Assembly: GCA_014872815.1 (NCBI GenBank)
Contig: WKFK01000014.1
Span: 806,001 to 870,000 of the forward strand
Direction: 5' to 3'
Origin: Paracoccaceae bacterium
GTDB lineage: Bacteria > Pseudomonadota > Alphaproteobacteria > Rhodobacterales > Rhodobacteraceae
DNA: 64,000 bases
Of the stretch, positions 27,844 through 36,562 are shown one piece after another. The translations under genes and the position numbers were made by a program. The first letter of the stretch is position 1. Every line of letters starts with the position of its first letter. Below the pieces are notes generated by a model. It made no database searches and had not been told where the DNA came from. It saw only the letters and a list, made by a program, of their open reading frames with translations.

Positions 27844-28434
27844 TCAGTTGTCCTGCGTGTCACCACGCTTTTTGAACCCTTTCGCTTCTCGTGCAGCGGC
27901 CCACTCTTCCTGCGAGATGGTGCCATCTCCATTGGTATCGAGTTTCTTGAACATCTCCGCCTTACGCTCAGAACGCTTGTTCATCCGCTCGGCCTGTGCT
28001 GTGTCAAACTCTGTCTTGGAGATTTTGCCGTCACCGTCGGTGTCCAGCTTCTCAATCATCTTGGCAGACCGATCTTCTTTCGGCTTCATCTCTTCCAGGC
28101 TCAGTTGCCCATCGCCGTTGGCATCCATTCGGCTGATCATGCGATCCAGCTTCTTGACCATCCGGTCATTGCCTTGAGATTCGGCATGAGCGGTCAATTC
28201 CTCTTTGGTGATCACCCCATCGCCATTGGCATCCATACCGGAAAACCGCTCTGCGGCTTTGGCTTGCAGTTCCTCAACCGTGATAAAGCCATCCGCATTT
28301 GTATCAAGCTGTTCAAAGCTTGGCATCTGCCCGCGCATGTGGCGCATCTTGCCGCCTTCTTTGGCGGAAGCCGCGACCGCAGTCACACCGAGGGCTGTAA
28401 TCACTACGGCGCTGATCATCATTGTGCTCTTCAT
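27844..28434 (-). CDS. Periplasmic protein with five EF-hand calcium-binding loops
   Basis: 196 aa with an N-terminal signal peptide (MISAVVITALGVTAVAASA). Five EF-hand loops are visible in order: DTNADGFITVEE, DANGDGVITKEE, DANGDGQLSLEE, DTDGDGKISKTE and DTNGDGTISQEE, all with the Asp/Asn and terminal Glu ligands. It should bind several Ca2+ ions in the periplasm. It lies upstream of the ECF sigma gene and may be a calcium buffer or the sensing part of that system. Confidence 0.87.
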   Translation of the reverse strand: MKSTMMISAVVITALGVTAVAASAKEGGKMRHMRGQMPSFEQLDTNADGFITVEELQAKAAERFSGMDANGDGVITKEELTAHAESQGNDRMVKKLDRMISRMDANGDGQLSLEEMKPKEDRSAKMIEKLDTDGDGKISKTEFDTAQAERMNKRSERKAEMFKKLDTNGDGTISQEEWAAAREAKGFKKRGDTQDN

Positions 28435-28660
28435 GGTGGTCTCCTTTAGGGCCTGTCTTTTGTCTCTCTGTGTCGGCGCATCGCCTGTTCAGTGTAGGTA
28501 AAACGCCCGCCCTCTCGGTTTCCGTCGCACTTTCTCAATCATTTTTTTTGGCACGCAGAAGTTGAGCCGTTTTGCGACATGGCGCCGCAATCGAGAATGA
28601 TGGCTTTCATCTTGATGCAAAACGCCACATTTTGGCTCGGCGAACTGCGAGGGAAACGTG
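28435..28660. other. Divergent spacer between the EF-hand and DUF983 genes
   Basis: 226 bases with no convincing coding region. It must hold the promoters of both divergent genes. A T-rich stretch lies near 28540-28550. No clear operator or RNA structure is seen. Confidence 0.4.
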
Positions 28661-29059
28661 ATGAGTGAAACCAATATGTCTGATGCCGTTCTGGCGGAAA
28701 ACGACCGCCCCATGAAGCAAGCCCTGCTGCGGGGCTGGCGTCGAAAGTGCCCTTGTTGTGGCAATGGCCCGATGTTGAAGGGCTACCTAAAAGTGCGCGA
28801 TCATTGCCCGGTCTGCAAAGAAGACCTAAGCCACCACCGCGCGGACGACGGCCCTGCCTATCTGACGATTCTGGTCGTTGGGCACCTGTTGGCCCCGCTT
28901 CTGCACGTGGCCTTTGTGCATTGGCGCCCCGACCCCCTGATCCTCTTCACCGTTTTTTCGGTTGGCTGTATCGGGCTCTCGCTCTACCTTCTGCCGAGAT
29001 TGAAGGGGTGTGTGGTCGCCTTCCAATGGGCGCGCCGGATGCACGGGTTCAAAGAGTAA
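28661..29059 (+). CDS. DUF983 family membrane protein
   Basis: 132 aa from ATG 28661. Two paired Cys motifs, CPCCGNGPML and CPVCKEDL, suggest a zinc ribbon in the N-terminal cytoplasmic part. Two hydrophobic helices follow (YLTILVVGHLLAPLLHVAF and LILFTVFSVGCIGLSLYLL). This matches DUF983, of unknown function, common in alphaproteobacteria. It lies 32 bases before the Nudix gene and is probably cotranscribed with it. Confidence 0.82.
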   Translation: MSETNMSDAVLAENDRPMKQALLRGWRRKCPCCGNGPMLKGYLKVRDHCPVCKEDLSHHRADDGPAYLTILVVGHLLAPLLHVAFVHWRPDPLILFTVFSVGCIGLSLYLLPRLKGCVVAFQWARRMHGFKE

Positions 29060-29091
29060 CCCGCCACCCCATCTCGTGAGGGGAGCACACC

Positions 29092-29826
29092 ATGACTAAC
29101 ACCGCATCCGTGGACAAGACCGCGATCCGCAACGCCGCCACGGTGATTGTGCTCAGGGATCGTGACACCAATCCACAAATCTTGATGGGCCAGCGCGGCG
29201 CCAAAGCCGCGTTCATGCCCAATAAGGTGGTGTTCCCTGGCGGAGCTGTAGACCTCGAGGATGCCGACATACCGCTGGCCGCGCCCATTTCTGACTTCTG
29301 CGGCCAACGTTTGCTGGAAGACCGGCGCGAAGACACGGGCGAAAACATCGTGCACACGTTGGCCGTGGCCGCAATCCGTGAGCTTTGGGAAGAGACCGGC
29401 CTGATCCTTGGCACCCAAGGCGACTGGTCGATCACGCCTCCTGCGGATTGGGAAACCTATGCGGCCACCGGTCATGTGCCCACCGCCGAAGCCTTACAGT
29501 TTGTCTTCCGCGCCATCACCCCTCCGGGGCGTCCCCGTCGCTTTGACGCACGGTTTTTCCTGCTGGATGCCGATGAAATCACCAGTGATCTGGATGATTT
29601 CTCCGCCGCCTGCGAGGAGCTTTCCCATCTGCAATGGATTCCCCTTAAGGAAGCCCGCAGCTTTGATCTGCCCTTCATCACTGAGGTGGTGCTGGCCGAA
29701 GTCGAAGCCCGTGTGACGGATCGCAACCCGCCAGAGGCCGTGCCGTTTTTCCGCAATGATGACGAAGAAAGCCTGTTTCTGCGCCTGAAAGGCCGCTTAC
29801 CGGATTTGAACGGGCGGGACGATTAA
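29092..29826 (+). CDS. Nudix hydrolase with an insertion in the Nudix box (NUDT19-like)
   Basis: 244 aa. The Nudix signature is split: FPGGAVDLEDADI is followed about 40 residues later by AAIRELWEETGLIL, which holds the catalytic REUxEExG half. Such an insertion is known in NUDT19/RP2p acyl-CoA diphosphatases, so a CoA-type substrate is plausible. The C-terminal part (FDLPFITEVVLAEVEAR) also fits that group. GAGGGGA precedes the ATG. A strong stem-loop follows the stop. Confidence 0.83.
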   Translation: MTNTASVDKTAIRNAATVIVLRDRDTNPQILMGQRGAKAAFMPNKVVFPGGAVDLEDADIPLAAPISDFCGQRLLEDRREDTGENIVHTLAVAAIRELWEETGLILGTQGDWSITPPADWETYAATGHVPTAEALQFVFRAITPPGRPRRFDARFFLLDADEITSDLDDFSAACEELSHLQWIPLKEARSFDLPFITEVVLAEVEARVTDRNPPEAVPFFRNDDEESLFLRLKGRLPDLNGRDD

Positions 29827-29860
29827 AGCGTCTGACGAAAAACCATAGAAATCAGGCCTT

Positions 29861-29915
29861 CCTCAACGCGTTGAAATCTTCGATTTCAGGCAGTGTTGAG
29901 GGAGCCCGCTTTTTT
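29861..29915 (+). terminator. Bipartite rho-independent terminator after the Nudix gene
   Basis: Outer arms CCTCAAC (29861-29867) and GTTGAGG (29895-29901) enclose the hairpin TGAAATC-TTC-GATTTCA (29872-29888). A run of six T (29910-29915) follows eight bases later. It ends the DUF983-Nudix transcript before the convergent EamA gene. Confidence 0.75.
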
Positions 29916-29926
29916 CACAGATCGCT

Positions 29927-30829
29927 TCAAGCCAACAGCACCAACGTCAGGATCGACACCGCCAAAAGCGCCATGCCGAGGTATTCGCGGCGGCTGATAC
30001 TCTCTTTGAAGATCAGCACAGTGCCGAAAATGCCGAACACCAGTTCGATCTGCCCCACCGCTTTCACATAAGCCGCGTTTTGCAGCGTGAAGGCGGTGAA
30101 CCAGCAAAACGTGCCCGCCATGCTGGTCAAGCCAATGAACCCTGCGCTGCGCCAGGCCGACAGCACCCGCCCCACTTCCCCCGGCTCACGCAGCATGAGC
30201 CAAAGCCACATGCTCACCATTTGCATCATGGTCACGGCGGCCAAGGTCACCAGCGCACGCAACAACGCCGCATCCGTGACCACCTCAAGCGACGCCCCTC
30301 GATAACACACCGCCGACACGCCAAAGAGTGCTCCCGCCACGAGGCCCAGCGCTGCCGAGGGTGTCAAAATCCGCCGCCAGCCGGTCGCCTCAGCCTCAAT
30401 AGGGCCGGACAGGACCAACACGCCCGCAACGCCAATGGTGATCGCAATGAGCCCCACCTCGGAAATGGTTTCAGACAGCAGCACCAACCCAATCAAAGCG
30501 GTGAAAAACACTTCGCTTTTGATAAACGCCATGCCCACGGCAAAGTTGCGCCGCCCAAACAGCATCACCGTGCACACGGTGGCTGTGATCTGCGCCGCAC
30601 CACCTACGGCCCCAAAAAGCCAGAAACGTGGTGTGACGTCTGGCAAGGTCACACGACCTGTGGCAACCAGCGTCGCCAGAACCGCTGCAGCTATGGGCGC
30701 GGAATACACAAACCGCGCAAAGGTCGCACCAGCGGCGGACAAAGACACCTTTGCCAGATGTTTTTGCAGCATGAAGCGCACGGTTTGAAAGGCTGCGGCG
30801 GCGACAGAGGCGATGATCCAAAATTCCAT
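29927..30829 (-). CDS. EamA/DMT superfamily transporter
   Basis: 300 aa with about ten hydrophobic helices and the internal duplication of two EamA domains, the second closing with QIELVFGIFGTVLIFKESIS and YLGMALLAVSILTLVLLA. Members export or import small metabolites across the inner membrane; the substrate cannot be told. It stands alone, convergent with the Nudix gene. Confidence 0.87.
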   Translation of the reverse strand: MEFWIIASVAAAAFQTVRFMLQKHLAKVSLSAAGATFARFVYSAPIAAAVLATLVATGRVTLPDVTPRFWLFGAVGGAAQITATVCTVMLFGRRNFAVGMAFIKSEVFFTALIGLVLLSETISEVGLIAITIGVAGVLVLSGPIEAEATGWRRILTPSAALGLVAGALFGVSAVCYRGASLEVVTDAALLRALVTLAAVTMMQMVSMWLWLMLREPGEVGRVLSAWRSAGFIGLTSMAGTFCWFTAFTLQNAAYVKAVGQIELVFGIFGTVLIFKESISRREYLGMALLAVSILTLVLLA

Positions 30830-30880
30830 GGCGCCTTGATGCCCGCCTAGCGCACGCTTGTCACGCGATCGTTTGGACCT

Positions 30881-31093
30881 CTAGTCCAACGAGGCCCGCC
30901 GCCCCCAGCGCACACGGGACCAAACGCGTTCATAAACCAGATACATAGTGAACCCCACACCGGTGTTGATCAGCGCCATCTTCCCCCCTAAAGCCGTTGA
31001 CCCGGTGGCCAAAATGCCCACCACAGTCATCGACACGATGCCAATCACATTCCAAATCACCGCTTTCACAATAGAGCGTGTGTGTGTTTCCAT
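30881..31093 (-). CDS. DUF2061 family small membrane protein
   Basis: 70 aa from ATG 31093 (METHTRSIVKAVIWN); an in-frame GTG at 31120 would give 79 aa. Two hydrophobic helices (IGIVSMTVVGILATG and KMALINTGVGFTMYLVYE) are followed by a basic tail. This is the DUF2061 pattern, often seen near sulfate-activation genes, which are absent here. Function unknown. It is divergent from the XRE regulator. Confidence 0.78.
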   Translation of the reverse strand: METHTRSIVKAVIWNVIGIVSMTVVGILATGSTALGGKMALINTGVGFTMYLVYERVWSRVRWGRRASLD

Positions 31094-31147
31094 TCCGCTG
31101 TCCCGTGCGTCTGTTGTCACAGGTGTGATACGCCTAAAAACTGTGTC

Positions 31148-31159
31148 ACAGAATTCTGT
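31148..31159. promoter_or_regulatory. Palindrome in the DUF2061-XRE spacer
   Basis: ACAGAATTCTGT is a perfect 12-base palindrome 43 bases upstream of the XRE gene start and 55 upstream of the DUF2061 start. It may be the operator of the XRE protein itself. Position-based inference. Confidence 0.3.
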
Positions 31160-31183
31160 ATCTGATTAACAAAAACCAACAAA

Positions 31184-31199
31184 TGTGATATTAATCACC
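31184..31199. promoter_or_regulatory. CRP/FNR-type site at the XRE gene start
   Basis: TGTGA-TATTAA-TCACC matches nine of the ten fixed bases of the CRP consensus TGTGA-N6-TCACA, and its core TGAT-N4-ATCA is also the core of an FNR box. It ends two bases before the ATG at 31202, so binding there would repress rather than activate the XRE gene. Confidence 0.4.
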
Positions 31200-31201
31200 G
31201 C

Positions 31202-32065
31202 ATGATAGATAAGATCGACAAGCGAGTTCGCGCGGATCTGTTCCGCAAACGCCTGAGCCAGGCCATGGACGACCACAACATGACACAGGCCGGATTGGCC
31301 CGCGCCATCGGGGTGGACCGGTCTACCATCAGCCAGCTTTTGAAAGGCACAGGGGCGCGTTTGCCGAATGCGCAGGTTGTGGGCGAGTGTGCCGCCGCCC
31401 TTGGTGTGTCCGCCGACTGGCTGCTTTCTCTCACGGATCGTCCGGAGAACACCGCAGACATTCTCGCCAATGCGCTCTCCGTCACCAAAGCGCCCCGCGC
31501 GCTGGTGGATGAACAGATCTTTGCCTGGCATCAGGAAGCCGTGGGCTACAAAATCCGCCATGTGCCCGCGGGCATGCCAGACATGCTCAAGATCGACGAG
31601 ATGCTGGCGTGGGAGTATGAGCCACATCTGGGCCGCACCACCGAACAAGCCATCAACGCGTCACGCGATCGGCTAAGCTGGATGCGTCAATCCCAATCTG
31701 ACTATGAAATTGCTCTGCCAATGCATGAACTCGCAGCCTTTGCGCGCGGCGAAGGCTATTATGCTGGGCTGCCGCGCACCATTCGCGTCCAGCAACTGGA
31801 CCACTTCGCCACCCTCAGCGGCCAGCTCTATCCGCGCCTGCGCCTCTATCTGTTTGACGCCCGCAGGCTGTACTCCAGCCCGATCACCGTCTTTGGCCCC
31901 CTACTGGCCGTGCTCTATCTCGGCCGCAACTATCTGGCCTTCCGCGACCGCGAACGCGTCACCAGCTTCACCGAGCATTTCGACGATCTGGTGCGCCAAG
32001 CCGATGTCACCGCCCGTCAAATCCCGGACCACGTTGAAATGCTGAAAGCAGAGATCGAGGCTTAA
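31202..32065 (+). CDS. XRE family helix-turn-helix regulator
   Basis: 287 aa. The N-terminal Cro/CI-type HTH is MTQAGLARAIGVDRSTISQL (about residues 27-46), followed by ALGVSADWLLSLTDRP. The long C-terminal part (from about residue 80) has no recognised domain; it contains EIALPMHELAAFARGEGYYA and RLYLFDARRLYSS. The stop codon overlaps that of the convergent SDR gene by three bases. Target unknown. Confidence 0.82.
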   Translation: MIDKIDKRVRADLFRKRLSQAMDDHNMTQAGLARAIGVDRSTISQLLKGTGARLPNAQVVGECAAALGVSADWLLSLTDRPENTADILANALSVTKAPRALVDEQIFAWHQEAVGYKIRHVPAGMPDMLKIDEMLAWEYEPHLGRTTEQAINASRDRLSWMRQSQSDYEIALPMHELAAFARGEGYYAGLPRTIRVQQLDHFATLSGQLYPRLRLYLFDARRLYSSPITVFGPLLAVLYLGRNYLAFRDRERVTSFTEHFDDLVRQADVTARQIPDHVEMLKAEIEA

Positions 32066-32823
32066 ACCTTCGGGTCCGGGTTCACGGTAAACCCATCCAC
32101 GGCAATCACCTGCCCGCTCACCAGCCGCGCCTTGTCGCTGCACAAAAACACCGCCATCTCTGCCACATCGCGCCCCTCCACAAAGGAACCCAGCGCCGTG
32201 CCAGACGCATACCCCTCATAGACCGCATCCCGCGTCATGCCTTTGGCCGCCGCTTCGCGTTCCAATACCCCTTCCATGCGCGGCCCTTCCACCGCGCCGG
32301 GGCAAATCACATTGGCCCGCACGCCATGTGCCCCCAACTCCATCGCCAGCGTTTTGGTAAGGCCAATGACCGCCCATTTCGCCGCCGCATAAGGCGCGCG
32401 GTAGGGATAGCCGTATTGCCCAGCGGTGGAAGAGGTCACAACAATCGCGCCCTGCCCCGCCGCCTTCATCATAGGCGCCGCATATTTGGCGGCCAGAAAC
32501 GCGCCTTCGAGATTGACCGCCACGCAGGCCTGCCAATCTTGCAAATTTATATCCTCAACCGCGGCCGTTGGCCCGGCGACACCGGCATTTGCGCAAAGCG
32601 CATCCAGCCCGCCCCACGCGTCCCGCACCTCGGAAAACAGCGCAGAAACCGCCGCTTCATCGGTCACATCCAGCTGCGTTTTGCACCATCCTTCGGGCAC
32701 GTCAGCCAAAGCGGCCGCATCCACATCGGCCACCCAGACCCGCCAGCCGTCCCGCGCGAAAACCTCCGCCATGGCGTGCCCAACACCGGACGCGCCTGCG
32801 GTGATCAGAACCCGCCCCGTCAC
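32062..32823 (-). CDS. SDR family oxidoreductase, carnitine operon
   Basis: 253 aa, GTG start overlapping the stop of the carnitine dehydrogenase fusion gene (GTGA). The cofactor loop is TAGASGVG (residues 7-14), CANAGVAGP follows, and the active site is SSTAGQYGYPYRAPYAAAK. Coupling to the carnitine gene suggests a step on carnitine, on acetoacetate released by the BKACE step (as a 3-hydroxybutyrate dehydrogenase would act), or on a related hydroxy acid. Substrate not determined. Confidence 0.82.
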   Translation of the reverse strand: MTGRVLITAGASGVGHAMAEVFARDGWRVWVADVDAAALADVPEGWCKTQLDVTDEAAVSALFSEVRDAWGGLDALCANAGVAGPTAAVEDINLQDWQACVAVNLEGAFLAAKYAAPMMKAAGQGAIVVTSSTAGQYGYPYRAPYAAAKWAVIGLTKTLAMELGAHGVRANVICPGAVEGPRMEGVLEREAAAKGMTRDAVYEGYASGTALGSFVEGRDVAEMAVFLCSDKARLVSGQVIAVDGFTVNPDPKV

Positions 32824-34295
32824 CGGGGCTGCCCGACATAGCGGCCCAGCCCCTCCGGCGCGGGCAAATCCGCCTGTGCGTCGCAGATCATCTTCAGGTT
32901 GGCGGCAATCTCCGGGCTAAACGGCGCGGGCCGCCGCGTCTCAAGGCTCACGTGAATCAGGATATGCTCTCCCGTGGCCAGAAGTTTGTCGCCCGCATAC
33001 ATCTCATGCCAGAGGTGCATCTTCTTGCCCTCCGCCATAAGCACACGAGTCCGCACCTCAATCACGCTGCCCAGATGGGTCTCATCAATGTGCCGGATAT
33101 GCGTCTCCGCCGTGAAAAAACTGCCCCCCGTCGCGATATACGCCTGATCACAGCCAATGATCTCCATCAGCCGGTCGCTGGCATCGGCAAAGGCCTGCAA
33201 ATAGCGGCTTTCGGTCATATGCCCGTTGTAGTCCAACCAATCCACCGGCACCCCGCGGCGCACGGTCACGATGGGTTGCGTCGGGTTGGCTATATCGCTG
33301 GCCCTTCGCACCATACCAGCCGCCGCTGAGAGCTTGGCGTCGTGCTGGTTGAGCACTGCACCCGATGCAAAATCCTGCGCTTTGAGCGCGCGCATCATGG
33401 CCACAAGGTTGTTGTCCCGTATCCGCTCCATTTCGCGGATTGTCAAATGGCCCGACTGCGCATCACTTTGCCCAGCGATCAAATCCACCAATTCGTCGGT
33501 GAACTCCGGCACATCCATCAGCTTGGTCCAGGGCCATTCCAGCGCCGGGCCAAATTGCGCCATGAAGTGTTTCATCCCCGCTTCGCCACCGGCCACACGA
33601 TAAGTGTCAAACAGCCCCATCTGCGCCCAGCGAATGCCAAACCCCATACGAATGGCCTCATCGATCTCTTCTGTGGTGGCGATCCCATCTTTCACCAGCC
33701 AAAGCGCTTCACGCCACACCGCCTCAAGGAACCGGTCGGCGATATGGGCATCAATCTCCTTGCGCACATGCAACGGGAACATGCCCACGCCTTTGAGCGT
33801 TTCCTTGGCACGTTCGATCAGCTCAGCGCTGTTCTTCTCCGTCGGCACTAGCTCCACCAAAGGCATCAGATAGACCGGGTTAAACGGATGTGTCACCAAG
33901 ATCTGCTCAGGACGACTGGCACAGCCCTGCAGCTCGCTGGGTTTAAACCCGCTGGTCGAGCTTCCCAAAATGGCGTCTGGGTCGCAATGCTCCTGCAGCG
34001 TCTGATAAACCTTCCGCTTAAGTTCCAACCGCTCCGGCACGCTCTCCTGAATCCAGCTTGCTCCCGCAACCGCTTCCGACATGGTCTCATGAAAGCTCAG
34101 CCTGCCTTCAGCGGGCAAAGCCGTATCGCTCAACCCCGGCAAAGACACCCGCGCATTGGCAATCACCTCGCCAATCTTGCGCTCCGCTTCTGGGTCGGGG
34201 TCGAACACCCGCACATCCCAGCCATTGAGCAAAAACCGCGCCGCCCAGCCGCCGCCAATCACCCCACCGCCAATTATCGCTGCCGTTTTTGTCAT
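32820..34295 (-). CDS. lcdH: L-carnitine dehydrogenase fused to a betainyl-CoA thioesterase-like domain
   Basis: 491 aa from ATG 34295 with AGGAGA upstream; the open frame to 34427 has no ribosome site. Residues 1 to about 315 form a 3-hydroxyacyl-CoA-dehydrogenase-type enzyme: IIGGGVIGGGWAARF for NAD+ and VTHPFNPVYLMPLVELV with the catalytic His. From about residue 340 a hotdog thioesterase domain follows (VDWLDYNGHMTESRYLQAFA). In known fusions the first part oxidises L-carnitine to 3-dehydrocarnitine and the second hydrolyses betainyl-CoA formed by the cleavage enzyme, giving glycine betaine. Confidence 0.88.
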   Translation of the reverse strand: MTKTAAIIGGGVIGGGWAARFLLNGWDVRVFDPDPEAERKIGEVIANARVSLPGLSDTALPAEGRLSFHETMSEAVAGASWIQESVPERLELKRKVYQTLQEHCDPDAILGSSTSGFKPSELQGCASRPEQILVTHPFNPVYLMPLVELVPTEKNSAELIERAKETLKGVGMFPLHVRKEIDAHIADRFLEAVWREALWLVKDGIATTEEIDEAIRMGFGIRWAQMGLFDTYRVAGGEAGMKHFMAQFGPALEWPWTKLMDVPEFTDELVDLIAGQSDAQSGHLTIREMERIRDNNLVAMMRALKAQDFASGAVLNQHDAKLSAAAGMVRRASDIANPTQPIVTVRRGVPVDWLDYNGHMTESRYLQAFADASDRLMEIIGCDQAYIATGGSFFTAETHIRHIDETHLGSVIEVRTRVLMAEGKKMHLWHEMYAGDKLLATGEHILIHVSLETRRPAPFSPEIAANLKMICDAQADLPAPEGLGRYVGQPR

Positions 34296-34320
34296 GTCGT
34301 CTCCTGGTTTCACGACTGTC

Positions 34321-34650
34321 TCAAAGAAGCACCCAAAGAAAGAGCACCATGCCGCCCAAAAAGGCCGCCGAAACCGTCTGGCGTTCCGAAAATCGGCCAC
34401 GCGCTGCAATGGTCGCCAAACTTGCAATTGCGAAATAAATCGCAGCCATCATCCCCATCGTAGCGGAAATAAGCAGCGGGTTGTCTAAAGACGCCTCTCC
34501 CGGGTTTTCGAATATTATCAGGCCAATCGAGATCGACATCATAAGCGCCGACCACAAGAGACCTTTCCACCAAGCAGCATCATACTGAAGGTAGCTTACC
34601 AAGGCGGCCATCACGCCAATCAAAACCGCCAAAGTCAAAATGAATAACAT
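34321..34650 (-). CDS. Hypothetical four-helix membrane protein
   Basis: 109 aa from ATG 34650, in the last part of a much longer open frame that has no other coding character. Hydrophobic segments are MLFILTLAVLIGVMAALV, WSALMMSISIGLIIF, LLISATMGMMAAIYFAIASL and AAFLGGMVLFLWVLL. No family recognised. It lies 25 bases upstream of the carnitine dehydrogenase fusion on the same strand. Confidence 0.6.
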   Translation of the reverse strand: MLFILTLAVLIGVMAALVSYLQYDAAWWKGLLWSALMMSISIGLIIFENPGEASLDNPLLISATMGMMAAIYFAIASLATIAARGRFSERQTVSAAFLGGMVLFLWVLL

Positions 34651-34854
34651 AGGGAACCTTTTGAGTGCTGCTTGCAACCTCAGATAGATACGCCTGACAT
34701 CGCAAGTCATTTCAAGTCCATTCTCTGGCCCCTTGAGAACATCCCCTTCACACCTGTGCCTTCGCCCATGCACGCTGCCGGAATTTTTGAGCAGGAAACG
34801 GGTCGCGGCACGCTCGTCTCGCAACATAGTGTCCTCCGCAGAAGGAGAACCCAC

Positions 34855-35319
34855 ATGTCTATTCAGTTTCACCCACTGCCCACCGAACAAGTTGCCGCCA
34901 TCCGCAGCAGCCGCACCGACGCCTACGGCAACACCGTTGAGGTCGCAATTAGCGATGGGGACGGCATCCCCTGCCGATCCTGCCTGAAAATCACGCCCAA
35001 AGGCATGCCCTTCTTGATCCTCGCGCACCGGCCTTTCGAGAGCCAAAACGCCTACACCGAAACCGGTCCGATCTTTCTCTGCGAGGACTGCACCGGCACC
35101 GCGCCCTCGAGCACCCTGCCCGACATCCTGACCGCACCGACTTACATCGTGCGCGGCTACTCTGTTGACGAACGCATTGTCTACGGCACGGGCCAAGTGA
35201 CACCGACTGCGGACATTGCCGGTTACACCGAAAGCCTGCTCGCCCGCGCGGATATTGCTTTTGTTGATGTGCGCAGCGCGTCCAACAACTGTTTTTTGTG
35301 TCGGGTTAAGCCTGACTAA
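34855..35319 (+). CDS. DUF1203 family protein
   Basis: 154 aa from ATG 34855 with AAGGAGA upstream; the frame continues to 34672 without coding character. It has three Cys pairs, CRSC (40-43), CEDC (76-79) and CFLC near the C-terminus, the first two able to form a zinc-binding site. This is the DUF1203 pattern, of unknown function. It lies alone between two minus-strand genes of the carnitine region. Confidence 0.78.
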   Translation: MSIQFHPLPTEQVAAIRSSRTDAYGNTVEVAISDGDGIPCRSCLKITPKGMPFLILAHRPFESQNAYTETGPIFLCEDCTGTAPSSTLPDILTAPTYIVRGYSVDERIVYGTGQVTPTADIAGYTESLLARADIAFVDVRSASNNCFLCRVKPD

Positions 35320-35576
35320 CCTAGCCCCGACCAAGCCGGTTTCGCTTTGCGAAACAGGCAGCGCCCGACCCTCCCCGCAGGAGGGCGCTTCCAGCCCCCA
35401 CCTAGGGTCGCGCGATGCCCTAAAGGTTAAAATGCCCGCGCCCAAAATCACGCGAAAACGCGCACCTCCGCAAAACAGACGCGATACCGACGTCATACCG
35501 ACGTGTTGCGCCGATCCGGCCCAAGGACCCAAACCGCCGGTTCCTAAACCAACGTGCGCAGCTGTTGCCGCAACGC
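35320..35576. other. Non-coding gap between DUF1203 and the BKACE gene
   Basis: 257 bases between convergent genes. It contains GC-rich stretches such as CTCCCCGCAGGAGGGCGC near 35375-35392 that could form small hairpins, and two close copies of ATACCGACGT near 35485-35502. No coding frame or clear terminator is seen. Confidence 0.35.
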
Positions 35577-36488
35577 TCACCCTTGCGGCGCCCGCTTCAC
35601 CAGCCCGAGTTTCTCGCGCACTTCCGCTGGCCCAATCACCCGCGCGCCCATATTTTCAATGATGGTGCCCGCACGTTCCACAAGCTGCCAGTTTTCCGCC
35701 AGCACCCCTTTGTCGAGCCACAGGTTGTCTTCCAACCCAACCCGCACATTGCCGCCTGCCAGCACCGCCGCCGCAACATAGGCCATCTGATTGCGGCCCA
35801 AGGAAAACGCACTGAACGTCCACTCGTCCGGCACATTGTTGACCATCGCCATGAAGGTGTTGAGGTCATCCGGTGCCCCCCACGGCACCCCCATGCAGAG
35901 CTGCACCAACGCATCCGGCGCCAGCACGCCTTCCTTCACAAGCTCCTTGGCAAACCACAGATGGCCGGTGTCAAACGCCTCAATCTCGGGCTTAACCCCA
36001 AGATCGGTCATCATTTTTCCCATGCTGCGCAACATGCCGGGTGTATTGGTCATCACATAATCGGCTTCGGCAAAGTTCATTGTGCCGCAGTCCAACGTAC
36101 AGATTTCCGGGAGACATTCCGCCACATGTGCCACCCGCTCCGTGGCGCCCACCATGTCCGTCCCATCCACCGTGGGCAGCGGGTTCTCTACGCCACCAAA
36201 CACGATGTCCCCCCCCATTCCGGCGGTCAGGTTGAGCACCATGTCCACCTCGCTGTCGCGAATGCGGTCCGTGACTTCGCGGTAGTAGCCAAGATCGCGG
36301 CTTGGCGCGCCGGTCTCCGGATCACGCACGTGGCAATGCACCACCGCCGCGCCGGCTTTGGCCGCCGCAATCGCACTGTCGGCAATCTGCTTGGGGCTGC
36401 GCGGCACATGGGGACTGCGGTCCTGCGTGCCACCCGATCCGGTCACAGCACAGGTGATGAAAACCTCGCGGTTCATTGAGAGTGGCAT
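35577..36488 (-). CDS. BKACE (DUF849) beta-keto acid cleavage enzyme, probable dehydrocarnitine cleavage
   Basis: 303 aa from ATG 36488 with AAGGA six bases upstream; starts at 36503 and 36476 are possible. The N-terminal EVFITCAVTGSGG and metal-binding VHCHVRDPETGA match the zinc-dependent BKACE family, as do LDCGTMNF and GNVRVGLEDNLWL. Such enzymes transfer an acyl part from a beta-keto acid to CoA with release of acetoacetate. With the lcdH fusion and CdhR-like regulator nearby, the likely substrate is 3-dehydrocarnitine with acetyl-CoA, giving betainyl-CoA and acetoacetate. Confidence 0.87.
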   Translation of the reverse strand: MPLSMNREVFITCAVTGSGGTQDRSPHVPRSPKQIADSAIAAAKAGAAVVHCHVRDPETGAPSRDLGYYREVTDRIRDSEVDMVLNLTAGMGGDIVFGGVENPLPTVDGTDMVGATERVAHVAECLPEICTLDCGTMNFAEADYVMTNTPGMLRSMGKMMTDLGVKPEIEAFDTGHLWFAKELVKEGVLAPDALVQLCMGVPWGAPDDLNTFMAMVNNVPDEWTFSAFSLGRNQMAYVAAAVLAGGNVRVGLEDNLWLDKGVLAENWQLVERAGTIIENMGARVIGPAEVREKLGLVKRAPQG

Positions 36489-36562
36489 GGCGATTCCTTT
36501 CATATTCCTTGCCCAACCGTACCGCACTTGCCACGCAACACTTGCCCTTATACGAAGTCGAC

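Noticed and set aside
34321..35580. 419-codon minus-strand frame as one long gene
   Set aside because: Only the last 109 codons look like a protein (membrane helices); the rest is opposite the well-supported DUF1203 gene.
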